A stretch of DNA of 11,301 nucleotides from the NCBI GenBank assembly GCA_031272005.1, contig JAISUQ010000051.1, positions 1-11,301 of the forward strand, in the 5' to 3' direction. The translations under genes and the position numbers were made by a program. Of the stretch, positions 1-7,074 are shown in pieces (positions within the stretch are counted from its first letter, which is position 1; each line of letters opens with the position of its first letter). Below the pieces are notes generated by a model, which ran no database searches, was not told the origin of the DNA, and saw only the letters and a program-made list of their open reading frames with translations. Origin of the DNA: Coriobacteriales bacterium. GTDB lineage: Bacteria > Actinomycetota > Coriobacteriia > Coriobacteriales > UBA8131.

Positions 1-2262
1 ATGGGTTGTGGGGGGCCCCGGTGTCTGCGCCGGGGGGGCGGCCGGGGCTGCCCGTGGGGGGGGGGCGCCTGGGGCCGCGGTGGCCGCCTCCGGGTTCCCG
101 GCCACCGCCTCGGCACTCAGTGCTCGCGAGCAGCGGTTGCCGGTAATCAGCCGGCGGATGTCGCTTTTCTCCACATTCAAGCGCAGGCCCGAGCCGCCGG
201 AGCGGTAATCTGAGACCTTGCCGCCGTTGCCGGCGTAGAGCACGTAGTCGGGCAGCTCGCCCTGGCTGGTGTAGAATTCGGTGACGGTCAACAGGCAGTT
301 GTTGGCGCACAGCCCGCAACGCCTGGTGCTGTGGCTCTCCCGCAGGTTCACCAGCTCGCTTAAACTGAGCAGCGTCGAGCCCTGCTGGCGCACAACCGGA
401 CCCTGCGGCAGGGCTGAGGATTTGCGCGTCACCCCGACCCGCGGTTGGAACACCTGCTCGCCTGGCCCACCCGGGTTGCTGCGCCCGGCGCGTTGTTTGG
501 CGATCAGCGCCGCCCCAAAGGCCCCCATGAACTCCGACTCCACGCTGCGGTAGACTTCATGGCCGGTGAGCTTCTCAAAAGCCCGCAGTACGGCATCGTT
601 TTTGAAGGTACCGCCGCTGACGACGATATTTCGGCCCAGAGCGCCGCTGTCCTTGAGGCGGATGACCTTATACAGGGCATTGCGGATTACCGAATAGGCC
701 AGCCCGGCAGCGATGTCACCGGGCGCAGCGCCTTCCTTCTGGGCATGGCGCACCCGCGAGGTCATGAACACCGTGCAGCGGGTACCCAGATCCACCGGAG
801 TGGCCGCCATCAGGGAAATCCTGGCGAAATCCTCAATCTTGTAGTTCATGGAATAGGCAAAGCCGCCAATCAGCGAGCCGCAGCCGGATGAACAGGCTTC
901 GTTTAAAACGATGTCGTCCAGGGTCTGGTTGCTGACCTTGATGTACTTGATGTCCTGGCCGCCGATGTCCAGTATCGTATCGACCTCGGGCACGAAATGA
1001 GCCGCTGCCCGGGTGTGGCAGACTGTCTCCACCTCGCCGCCATCGACCTTGAAGGCTTGCAGAAAGAAATCCTCGCCATAGCCGCAGACGCAGGCCTGGG
1101 CGATGTCCACATCGCAGCTGCCGTCAAAGCCGTTGGGCAGGCGCCTGTAGAGCTCCTTGAACATCTCGGTGGCTGAGTCAATCAGGTTGCCGGCCACGCG
1201 CTCGTAGTACTTGAAGAGTATCTCGTTATCCTCACCGATCAGCACGCACTTCAGTGTGGTGGAACCGGAGTCGATGCCGAGATAGGCTCGGCCTCGGTAG
1301 CCGTTCATAGCTCCGTATTGCGGATGGTGGGCGTCGTGCCGCTGGCGGAAATCGGCGTATTCCTGCTCGTCGGCGAACAGTTGGGGCAGGGAGGCGCAGT
1401 CGTCCTGAAGCGTCCACGCGCAGGCTGCCAATTGGGCTCGAATGGCGCCGAGACTGGTGACGCCAGCGGTACCGGCAACATCGGCGCCATACAGCGCCGC
1501 GCCTTTGGCTACGAACAGATGGGCCTCCGGCGGCACGAAGAAACTGTTGCCCGCCGCCGGCAGCTGCTCCCGGAAGGCCTTGCGCAGTCCGGTGAGAAAG
1601 TAGAACGGGCCGCCCAGCAGGGTAATATTTCCGGCAATCTCCCGCCCGGCAGCCAAGCCGGTGATGCATTGGGTGGCTACAGCGGCAAAGGTCGAAGCCG
1701 CGATGTCTTCTTTTTTGGCGCCTTCGTTGAACAGCGGTCGCACGTCGCTCATGGCAAAGACGGCGCAACGCGAGGCTATCGGATAGAGCGTGGTCGCGCC
1801 TAAGGCCAGGGAGTTGAAACGGTCGGCGCGCAGATCGAACATTCCGGCGATGGTGTCGATAAACCCGCCGGTGCCACCGGCGCAGGTGTCGTTCATCCGC
1901 AGCTCTTCGCCGCCGTTGAGGAAGAGGATCTTGGAGTCCTCGCCACCCAGCTCGATGGCCACGTCGGTCTGGGGCGCAAAGCTTGCAAGTGCCTGCTTGC
2001 AGGCCAGCACCTCTTGGATAAACGGCAGCCCGCAGAGCTCGGCAAAGCGGATGCCGGCCGAACCGGTCACCCCGATGGTTACCGGTTCGTCTTTGACATA
2101 CAGCCAGGCCTTGTCCAGAGCCTGAGAGAGCATCTTCTTGACGTCGGTCAGGTGTCGGTCGTAGAACTCAAAGAAGGTCTGAGCATGCTCATCGAGTATC
2201 ACAACCTTGACGGTCTTGGACCCGATGTCGATTCCAACCTGATATTTAACCTCAGTTGTTAT
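1..2262 (-). CDS. Large acyl-CoA dehydratase activase-type ATPase with two BcrA/BadF/HgdC domains (partial, runs off left edge)
   Basis: An uninterrupted minus-strand frame runs from the region of 2262 to position 1; about 754 residues are visible and the C-terminus is missing. Two ASKHA-fold ATPase domains are seen in tandem. Domain 1 has the phosphate loop GIDIGSKT (residues 10-17), ELGGEDSK, and cysteines C127 (NDTCAGGTGG) and C166 (SRCAVFAMSDV). Domain 2 has GIDSGSTT (329-336), DIGGQDIK, C457 (EACSSGCGS) and C496 (TRCTVFMTSRV). The Cys-Cys spacing is 39 in both, as in HgdC, where this pair holds the [4Fe-4S] cluster at the dimer interface. A further cluster follows (C649-x2-C652-x3-C656 and C711), then an Ala/Pro-rich linker to the edge. 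In relatives of about 1400 residues the missing part carries DUF2229 and a dehydratase D-component-like region; this is expected here, not seen. Known role of the family: ATP-driven injection of low-potential electrons into dehydratases, benzoyl-CoA reductases or double-cubane proteins. The start is inferred to be ATA at 2262-2260 (see findings). The gene overlaps the upstream zinc-ribbon gene by 11 bases, suggesting coupling. Confidence 0.88.
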   Translation of the reverse strand, partial: MTTEVKYQVGIDIGSKTVKVVILDEHAQTFFEFYDRHLTDVKKMLSQALDKAWLYVKDEPVTIGVTGSAGIRFAELCGLPFIQEVLACKQALASFAPQTDVAIELGGEDSKILFLNGGEELRMNDTCAGGTGGFIDTIAGMFDLRADRFNSLALGATTLYPIASRCAVFAMSDVRPLFNEGAKKEDIAASTFAAVATQCITGLAAGREIAGNITLLGGPFYFLTGLRKAFREQLPAAGNSFFVPPEAHLFVAKGAALYGADVAGTAGVTSLGAIRAQLAACAWTLQDDCASLPQLFADEQEYADFRQRHDAHHPQYGAMNGYRGRAYLGIDSGSTTLKCVLIGEDNEILFKYYERVAGNLIDSATEMFKELYRRLPNGFDGSCDVDIAQACVCGYGEDFFLQAFKVDGGEVETVCHTRAAAHFVPEVDTILDIGGQDIKYIKVSNQTLDDIVLNEACSSGCGSLIGGFAYSMNYKIEDFARISLMAATPVDLGTRCTVFMTSRVRHAQKEGAAPGDIAAGLAYSVIRNALYKVIRLKDSGALGRNIVVSGGTFKNDAVLRAFEKLTGHEVYRSVESEFMGAFGAALIAKQRAGRSNPGGPGEQVFQPRVGVTRKSSALPQGPVVRQQGSTLLSLSELVNLRESHSTRRCGLCANNCLLTVTEFYTSQGELPDYVLYAGNGGKVSDYRSGGSGLRLNVEKSDIRRLITGNRCSRALSAEAVAGNPEAATAAPGAPPPRAAPAAPPAQTPGPPTTH

Positions 2263-2518
2263 TGGTATTCCCCTTCAGCCAGGACATCCTGGAGTCGCGC
2301 TTCTTCTTGAAGGCCGGGAACATCTGCTCCCGCTCCTGCCGTTTCATCTCCATGAACAGTTGGCGGGCGGTCTGTTTCATGGTATCTGTAATGGGGTTGC
2401 CGCAGGCGGGGCAGGCCTCGTCACGCTCGTAGTTGATCGGGCCCTGGCAGGTGGGGCAGGAGGCATCTTTGGGATAGCATTTCCCGCAGCGAAAACAATC
2501 TGTGCAAGCGATAGACAT
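2252..2518 (-). CDS. Small eight-cysteine zinc-ribbon protein (88 aa)
   Basis: From the ATG at 2518 the protein has four CxxC pairs: C5/C8, C11/C14, C21/C24 and C36/C39. They are followed by a highly charged, Met/Lys/Glu-rich and probably helical C-terminal half. Four CxxC knuckles would suit two structural zinc ribbons; the close packing of the first three pairs (CTDCFRCGKC) also leaves an Fe-S site possible. A GTG two codons upstream (2524) is an alternative start. Neither start has a strong ribosome-binding site, and the gene follows a stem-loop in the 91-base gap after the ferredoxin gene. The stop codon lies inside the start region of the activase, so the two are probably co-translated. 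I do not recognise a named family. The location suggests an accessory or assembly protein for the activase or for the Mo/W enzyme. Confidence 0.8.
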   Translation of the reverse strand: MSIACTDCFRCGKCYPKDASCPTCQGPINYERDEACPACGNPITDTMKQTARQLFMEMKRQEREQMFPAFKKKRDSRMSWLKGNTNNN

Positions 2519-2534
2519 AATCACCGAATTTCAA

Positions 2535-2567
2535 GGCTGCGTGCGATGCCTCGCACCGCACGCAGCC
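2535..2567 (-). repeat. Intercistronic nested stem-loop
   Basis: A perfect 11-bp inverted repeat (2535-2545 with 2557-2567) lies between the ferredoxin stop and the zinc-ribbon start. An alternative inner hairpin (2541-2546 with 2551-2556, 4-base loop) competes with it. No U-run follows on the minus strand, so it is more likely an mRNA processing/stability element or translational control structure than a terminator. Confidence 0.6.
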
Positions 2568-2609
2568 ATGGTCTTACCGATAGAGCCGATAGAGCAACTT
2601 ACTGATGGA

Positions 2610-2951
2610 TCACTGATAGATCAGAGTCCGCCACTTGGATTTGTCGGCCAGCTCACGCAGCTTGTCGATCTCATCCACATGGATGGCCTTGGCCATGCAC
2701 TGCGGCGTGCAGGGGGCGATGCCGCCTTCCTGCTCGAAGCAATAGGCGCACTTCTCCAGATCATAGGGGTAGGGAGCCAAAAACATCATCTCGTTGCCGT
2801 CCACGATGTCGCACTTATGCTCCTTCATGCCAAAGCAACGCAGATAGGTCTCTTCTACCGACAGTTCATAGTAGTCCTGGCAAGCTGTCTGGCAGGCGTA
2901 GCAGCCGACGCAAAACTCCAGGTCGATAAGCATTCCAACTTTCTTAGCCAT
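2610..2951 (-). CDS. Short 2x[4Fe-4S] ferredoxin-like electron-transfer subunit
   Basis: This 113-residue cytoplasmic protein has two cysteine motifs: C14-x2-C17-x2-C20-x3-C24 near the N-terminus, and C68-x2-C71-x9-C81-x3-C85 followed by MAKAI. This is the arrangement of iron-sulfur subunits that partner DMSO-reductase-family enzymes (DmsB/PhsB type). Those carry four motifs in about 200 residues; here only two remain, and the second resembles the CxxC...CxxxC motif seen late in those proteins. It can therefore hold two cubane clusters. C39 and C47 are extra. The start has a good site (AAGGGAG five to six bases upstream). The gene starts 12 bases after the stop of Mo/W enzyme 1, so the two proteins very likely form a complex or an electron-transfer pair. 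No signal peptide is visible. Confidence 0.88.
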   Translation of the reverse strand: MAKKVGMLIDLEFCVGCYACQTACQDYYELSVEETYLRCFGMKEHKCDIVDGNEMMFLAPYPYDLEKCAYCFEQEGGIAPCTPQCMAKAIHVDEIDKLRELADKSKWRTLIYQ

Positions 2952-2963
2952 TGTTACTCCCTT

Positions 2964-5435
2964 CTAACCCTCAAACTTGGTGATCTTGCAAAGCGACGAA
3001 CGCATCGGCGAGCAGCCAAAACCAACGTCTGCAGCCTCAGGGTTAGACGGGATCAGGATATTGGGGTTGGCGCCGTACCAGTCAAAGCCCGGCAGGTTCA
3101 GCTCGGCACAGGCATGCTTGTAGTTGGGGCGAGCCATACAGGCCGCACCGCGGCAAACGCCCTTGGAGACGCGGGCCTTGGCGCGGATCTTGCCCCGCAG
3201 CGACTCCACCCAGACCCATTCGCCGTCTGAGATCTGGCGGTCCTTGGCATCCCAGTAGTTGATCTCCACATAGGGCCAGGGCTCGATGATGCGCTGGCGG
3301 GCGATGTTGGTCCAGGCGCTGTGATAGAACGGATAGTCGCGTCCGCCGGTGGTCAGGCAGAAGTCATACTCCTTGTAGAGCTCCGGAGTGGAGAAGGGGC
3401 TCTCGAAGGGCTCGGTGTGCGAAGGCAGCGGCGAGTTGTAACCATAGGCCGGCATCTGCTCGGAGTAGAACTCGATCTTGGCCGTAGGGGTCTTGAACTC
3501 CACCAGCACGTCGCGGGTGCCCAGCTCGGAGGGGTAGTGCACAACGCCCTTCTCGTGCTGACGGGTGATGCGGTGCTCGCCACCGTAGACGATGATGTAG
3601 CCTTCCTTGGCGGCATCCTCGTAGGTGCGCTCCACACCGTGGAACTCGCGCAGACGCCACAGCTGCATCTCCTCGGAGGACTGCCAGGGCCACAGCTCCG
3701 GATTGAAGCGACGGCCGAGCTCGCGGATGAAGAACCAGTCGTCCTTGGCCTCGCCCGGAGGGTTGACAGCGATCTGCGGGATGATGAAGGGGCAGGGATC
3801 CGGATAGAGCTCCTCGTCGAACACACCGGTACGCTCCGACCAGTGGGCTGCCGGCAGTACGATGTCGGCCAGCTCGGCGCCGGGGGTCATGAAGTAGTCC
3901 ATGTTCACGTTGAACAGCAGGTTCTCGGAGAGCAGGGCCTCGCGCACCAGCTTGGTGTCCTCAAAGGATCCCAGCGGGTCGTTGGCCACCGACAGCAGGA
4001 TGCGCGGCACCGGCAGAGACTCCTCGCCGTCGGGCACCTTGTTGTTGATGATGGCACGGAACAGCTGGCCGGGGATGTTGCCGCGGCCATAGACCTCGGT
4101 GTACATCGGATGATGCGTGAAGCCGATACGGCTGCGATGCGGCACCTTGTCGTAGGCGGTGATCTTCGGGTCGAGCATGAACTCCCAGAAGGTGTTGAAG
4201 TAGATGCCGCCCTTGTCGTCGATCGGCGGATTGAGGAGCATCTGCAACAGGGTGATGGCGCGACCGTTCTGCAAGGCGTTGGTGGTCATCATGCAGGCAC
4301 CCAGGTAAGCGGTGAGGATGGAGGGCTTGCCGTCGGTGGGGTTGGTCATGATGTCGTACATCCGCAGCAGCTTCTCCACAGGAGCCCAGCAGATCTCGCT
4401 GGCCTTCTCCGGGGTCCAGACCGACACTTCTTCCTTGTACTGCTCCATGGCGGTCTTGAAGACGTACTCGTTGCCATCGGCGCACTTGACGGTGTAGGAG
4501 CCCTCGATGGCCAGATCGTTGGTGTCGAAGTCCTCCTTGCTCCAGGACTTGGTCTCCGGATACCAGAACACCGGCTCGCCGGCCTTGGCATCCCAGGCCA
4601 CGTAGTGCTCGTCGCCATCGGCGCCGGCCATCGGGTCGACCTGGTTCTCGCGCAGCATCTCCTGCTCGTCGGCGACGATCAGGAAGGGTGCGTTGGTCCA
4701 CTTCTTGAGCATCGGGAAGGCGGCCTCATGATAGCGGTTCTGGAAGACCAGGTTGGCCATGCACATGGCCAGCACGCCATCGGTACCCGGGCGTACCGGA
4801 ACCCAGAGGTCGGACTTGGCGGCGATGTCGCGGAACACCGGGTCGACGGTGATCAGCTTGCTGCCGTTGCGCTTGGCATCCAGGATACGCAGGCCAGAAT
4901 ACTGGCGGGAGCGGATCGGGTTGGTGCCCAGCAGCGTGATGCAGCCATCGTTGCGGTAGTCGCAGGCCTCATGCGGATGGAACATCCGGCCCCAGGTGAC
5001 GTGGGTCTGGGCCAGGTTGGGCAGCAGGCAGACGTGGGTGATCCAGACCTTGCCGCCACCGTCCCAGGAGTTGTTCAGGCGGTCCAGCCAGTGGTTGGAG
5101 CCACGGCCGGTGCCCTGGGTGAGGATGATGGCCTGGGAGCCGTACTTCTCGATGACCTCGCGCATCTTGGCTTCGATCTCATCAAGGGCCTCGTCCCAGG
5201 TGATCTCCTTCCACTTGCCCTCACCGCGCTCGCCCACGCGGCGCAGCGGTGACTTCAGGCGGTCGGGATGTTCATTGATCTCCTTGGCGCTGAAGGCCTT
5301 GAGGCAGAGGATGCCCTCGCTGACCGGGTGGTTCGGGTCGCCGGCGACATGCTTGATCTTGCCGTCCTCAACGGTGAGGATGACGCCGCATTTGGAGTGG
5401 CAGTCAAAGCAAATTGTCCTTACTTTCTTTTCCAT
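2964..5435 (-). CDS. Molybdopterin (Mo/W bis-MGD) oxidoreductase, acetylene-hydratase-like (enzyme 1)
   Basis: The protein has 823 residues and no Tat or other signal peptide, so it is cytoplasmic. The N-terminal [4Fe-4S] domain has C9-x2-C12-x3-C16 and C44, followed by K46 in the position of the Lys that links cluster and pterin. The molybdopterin oxidoreductase domain covers roughly residues 50-600. C136 in THVCLLPN is the likely metal ligand, as Cys141 is in Pelobacter acetylene hydratase. A stretch near residue 558 (NPPGEAKDDWFFIREL) closely matches the acetylene hydratase sequence as I remember it. The C-terminal pterin-binding domain begins about residue 695 (TTGGRDYPF). Residue 13, the catalytic Asp in acetylene hydratase, is His here, so acetylene is probably not the substrate. 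An insertion of about 60 residues around 260-330 (WDAKAGEPVFWYP...) is typical of many uncharacterised relatives. The start has GAGAGG five bases upstream. Reaction unknown: hydration, hydroxyl transfer and redox are all possible in this branch. Confidence 0.93.
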   Translation of the reverse strand: MEKKVRTICFDCHSKCGVILTVEDGKIKHVAGDPNHPVSEGILCLKAFSAKEINEHPDRLKSPLRRVGERGEGKWKEITWDEALDEIEAKMREVIEKYGSQAIILTQGTGRGSNHWLDRLNNSWDGGGKVWITHVCLLPNLAQTHVTWGRMFHPHEACDYRNDGCITLLGTNPIRSRQYSGLRILDAKRNGSKLITVDPVFRDIAAKSDLWVPVRPGTDGVLAMCMANLVFQNRYHEAAFPMLKKWTNAPFLIVADEQEMLRENQVDPMAGADGDEHYVAWDAKAGEPVFWYPETKSWSKEDFDTNDLAIEGSYTVKCADGNEYVFKTAMEQYKEEVSVWTPEKASEICWAPVEKLLRMYDIMTNPTDGKPSILTAYLGACMMTTNALQNGRAITLLQMLLNPPIDDKGGIYFNTFWEFMLDPKITAYDKVPHRSRIGFTHHPMYTEVYGRGNIPGQLFRAIINNKVPDGEESLPVPRILLSVANDPLGSFEDTKLVREALLSENLLFNVNMDYFMTPGAELADIVLPAAHWSERTGVFDEELYPDPCPFIIPQIAVNPPGEAKDDWFFIRELGRRFNPELWPWQSSEEMQLWRLREFHGVERTYEDAAKEGYIIVYGGEHRITRQHEKGVVHYPSELGTRDVLVEFKTPTAKIEFYSEQMPAYGYNSPLPSHTEPFESPFSTPELYKEYDFCLTTGGRDYPFYHSAWTNIARQRIIEPWPYVEINYWDAKDRQISDGEWVWVESLRGKIRAKARVSKGVCRGAACMARPNYKHACAELNLPGFDWYGANPNILIPSNPEAADVGFGCSPMRSSLCKITKFEG

Positions 5436-5488
5436 GTGTACCTCTCTTCTGTTTCATTTTCCTCTTTGAGCAGATATTCTCAGGTCGC

Positions 5489-5683
5489 TCAGATCTTGTA
5501 GAGATCCGGGTCGAAATTGGGATCATCCGGGTCACTCGGCACCAACGGGGATCCAACCGGCGTTGACTTGAGACTGATGCTCTCGTCCTTGGGCAGTGGT
5601 TGCCTGCAGCCCGGACAAACTGCGGGAATATGGAATTGTGCTTGAATCTTCTTTCCGCAATTAGGACAGACAATCTTTGCCAT
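5489..5683 (-). CDS. Short zinc-ribbon protein (64 aa), first gene of the enzyme 1 operon
   Basis: A single zinc ribbon is formed by C6-P-N-C9 and C23-P-G-C26, followed by an acidic, Pro/Asp-rich tail ending in DPDLYKI. The start is preceded by GAGGAG three to four bases upstream of the ATG. The core (CP-x-CGKKI, then F, P, CP-x-C, LP) aligns without gaps to the first ribbon of the protein at 7181-7555, with the same 14-residue step between knuckles, so the two are paralogues. It lies 53 bases upstream of the Mo/W enzyme and is almost certainly co-transcribed with it. Function unknown. A metal-binding chaperone, a maturation factor or a small regulatory partner of the enzyme are possible; no DNA-binding helix is visible. 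Confidence 0.85.
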   Translation of the reverse strand: MAKIVCPNCGKKIQAQFHIPAVCPGCRQPLPKDESISLKSTPVGSPLVPSDPDDPNFDPDLYKI

Positions 5684-5706
5684 TCTCTCCTCGCATCCTA
5701 ATCATC

Positions 5707-5722
5707 GCCGCCTCCCGGCGGC
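5707..5722 (-). promoter_or_regulatory. GC-rich hairpin in the 5' leader of the zinc-ribbon/enzyme 1 operon
   Basis: A perfect 6-bp stem (5707-5712 with 5717-5722) with a 4-base loop ends 23 bases before the ATG at 5683. In the minus-strand mRNA it would sit just upstream of the ribosome-binding site and could affect initiation. No U-run follows, so it is not a standard terminator. Confidence 0.35.
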
Positions 5723-6004
5723 TTTCTACCTATGCTCCACGCTGGGGGCTGGGGACATCTCTCCCAAAGTGGAATTGGTGGTGCGGTGTTCCTGAAGCCA
5801 GACTATTTACACAAATGAATCTTTGGGCTTTGCTGCGCCGGCTGCTTTCAATGCCGGCGACAGACGACAGGATGCTTGCGTGCTTCCTGTGTTCCAGTCA
5901 AGTCCTGAAGGCGCTGCCTCCTTTCATGTCCAATAGGCTGAAGATGGTTCCCCCCTGTTGATATGATGCAGCCTCCGCGCCCAAAATGCACTCAACGATT
6001 AAAT

Positions 6005-6035
6005 CAGCCCCTTCAACAATTGGTTGAAAGGGCTG
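6005..6035 (-). terminator. Terminator-like hairpin downstream of the LysR gene
   Basis: Arms 6005-6017 and 6023-6035 pair over 13 positions around a 5-base loop. One position is a G-U pair if transcribed from the minus strand and a mismatch (C-A) if transcribed from the plus strand, which favours a minus-strand role. It lies 38 bases after the LysR stop. The following tract (TTTAATCGTT in mRNA sense) is only moderately U-rich, so termination may be leaky. Confidence 0.6.
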
Positions 6036-6072
6036 CTAGATGAAGTGCGAATATGAGTACAGTTAAAAAGTT

Positions 6073-7038
6073 TTATTTATCTATTATCTCATAGGTGTCC
6101 CGCAGATTGAGCTGATCGCTGTTTTCCATAAAGAAGTTGCGGATGTAGTCGATGACGCTGGCAATCGATGTCTCGGAGAGAGAACCCTTGATGCCCAGAA
6201 AACCCAGCCGGGTGGAGAAGGCGCCTATCAGCGGCTTGATGATGGTGGCTTCGGGGATGTCGCGGGCCTGGGCGATGCGGGGCACGAAGGTGATGGCCCG
6301 GTTCTGCTCCAGCTCCTGACGCAGGGCCTGGGTGGAACTGGTGGTCAGCACGATGTTGTCGCGGTCGATGATCTGGGTCAGGGCGTCAAAGAGCACCGGG
6401 TCGTTGTAGCTGACAATCGGTGAGTCCTTGATGTCGGTGACGCTTAAGGGCTGATACCCTGCCCAGGGGGAGGAGATGGAGACCAGCGCACAGAGCGGTA
6501 CCCGCATCAGCGGTTGGTACTCCAGGCCGGCCTCCTTGATGGCCTCAGTCAGCATCTGCTCAAAGGCCGGCACCTCCGGGATGGAGATCATCGCAAAGGA
6601 ATTCGGCGATGTCAGTTGCGAAAAGCGAGGCAGGATCTTGAAGATGTTGGATTCCTGGACCCGCACCTCACTGCTGAAGAGATTGGGGGCCTGGAGATTC
6701 AGCAGTGGGATGATGTACTTGGAGACAAAGGCTGTGATGTACAGGCTGACCGGGGCGTTGCTGTACCGTGTCTGGGTCATTGCGATTGCCGTCATCTTGC
6801 GCTCGGCCTCCAGCACGGCGTCGATGATATGCTCGGCTTCCTGGGCCAGGCTCTTGCCTGCGGCAGTCAGGGAGGCCTGATTGCCCTCCCGGCTGATCAG
6901 CGTCAGGTTGAACTCCTTCTCCAGGGCGTGGATAGCCCGGGAGATGCCCTGAGGCGTCATATAGTACTTCTGTGCGGTTTTTGAAATCGACAGCGTCTTG
7001 GAGAACTCTAAAAAGTAGGCATAATAATCGACCAGCAT
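6073..7038 (-). CDS. LysR-family transcriptional regulator
   Basis: The protein has 321 residues from the ATG at 7038. This start is chosen because AAGGAG lies five bases upstream; an in-frame ATG at 7065 would add nine residues but has no such site. The N-terminal winged helix-turn-helix covers about residues 1-60, with the recognition region SISKTAQKYYMTPQGISRAI followed by LEKEFNLTLISR. A linker helix follows, then a periplasmic-binding-protein-like effector domain from about residue 90 to the end. LysR proteins usually activate a nearby, often divergent, gene when bound to a pathway metabolite and repress their own gene. Here the gene sits between the transporter and the enzyme 1 operon, so the transporter, enzyme 2 and the minus-strand operon are all candidate targets. 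The gene probably has its own promoter, since a long inverted repeat separates it from the preceding zinc-ribbon gene. The effector cannot be predicted. Confidence 0.92.
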   Translation of the reverse strand: MLVDYYAYFLEFSKTLSISKTAQKYYMTPQGISRAIHALEKEFNLTLISREGNQASLTAAGKSLAQEAEHIIDAVLEAERKMTAIAMTQTRYSNAPVSLYITAFVSKYIIPLLNLQAPNLFSSEVRVQESNIFKILPRFSQLTSPNSFAMISIPEVPAFEQMLTEAIKEAGLEYQPLMRVPLCALVSISSPWAGYQPLSVTDIKDSPIVSYNDPVLFDALTQIIDRDNIVLTTSSTQALRQELEQNRAITFVPRIAQARDIPEATIIKPLIGAFSTRLGFLGIKGSLSETSIASVIDYIRNFFMENSDQLNLRDTYEIIDK

Positions 7039-7074
7039 CAGATCTCCTTCGGCGGTTGCTGGCACCCGTGGTCA

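Larger units (their letters stand above)
5684..6072. other. 389-base intergenic region: leader of the enzyme 1 operon and 3' region of the LysR gene
   Basis: I see no convincing gene here. It holds the terminator-like hairpin behind the LysR gene (6005-6035), a 7-bp inverted repeat (5836-5842 with 5853-5859), an ATTT-N4-AAAT dyad (5805-5816) and a GC-rich hairpin just before the zinc-ribbon gene (5707-5722). A strong minus-strand Shine-Dalgarno-like AAAGGAGG at 5917-5924 has no start codon at a workable distance. The promoter for the minus-strand operon should be in this stretch, but I cannot pick a clear -35/-10 pair. Confidence 0.6.

Noticed and set aside
1..891. Plus-strand open frames at the left edge, including one beginning at base 1
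   Set aside because: They lie opposite the activase, have no recognisable domain, and arise from the GC-rich codon pattern.
1..1308. Possible separate gene starting at the internal ATG (1308-1306) before the second ATPase domain
   Set aside because: There is no stop between the two domains, and the GGAG before this ATG is only two bases away. Fused tandem domains are the rule in this large-protein family, so one polypeptide is preferred.
1232..1803. Open frames on both strands within the activase gene (178 codons minus, 161 codons plus)
   Set aside because: They are out-of-frame readings across the junction of the two ATPase domains. The activase frame is continuous through the region and keeps all family motifs.
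3321..5252. 643-codon open frame on the plus strand opposite Mo/W enzyme 1
   Set aside because: Its translation is low-complexity (Val/Leu/Gly/His/Asp-rich) with no family motif, as expected for the antisense frame of a GC-rich gene. The minus-strand protein carries clear cluster and pterin motifs.
5917..5924. Shine-Dalgarno-like AAAGGAGG on the minus strand in the 5684-6072 gap, suggesting a hidden small gene
   Set aside because: No ATG, GTG or TTG lies at a workable distance; the nearest TTG is too far and opens only a very short frame.
7039..7065. Longer LysR N-terminus from the ATG at 7065
   Set aside because: The downstream ATG at 7038 has a good AAGGAG site and gives the usual LysR N-terminus. 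The nine extra residues match nothing in the family.
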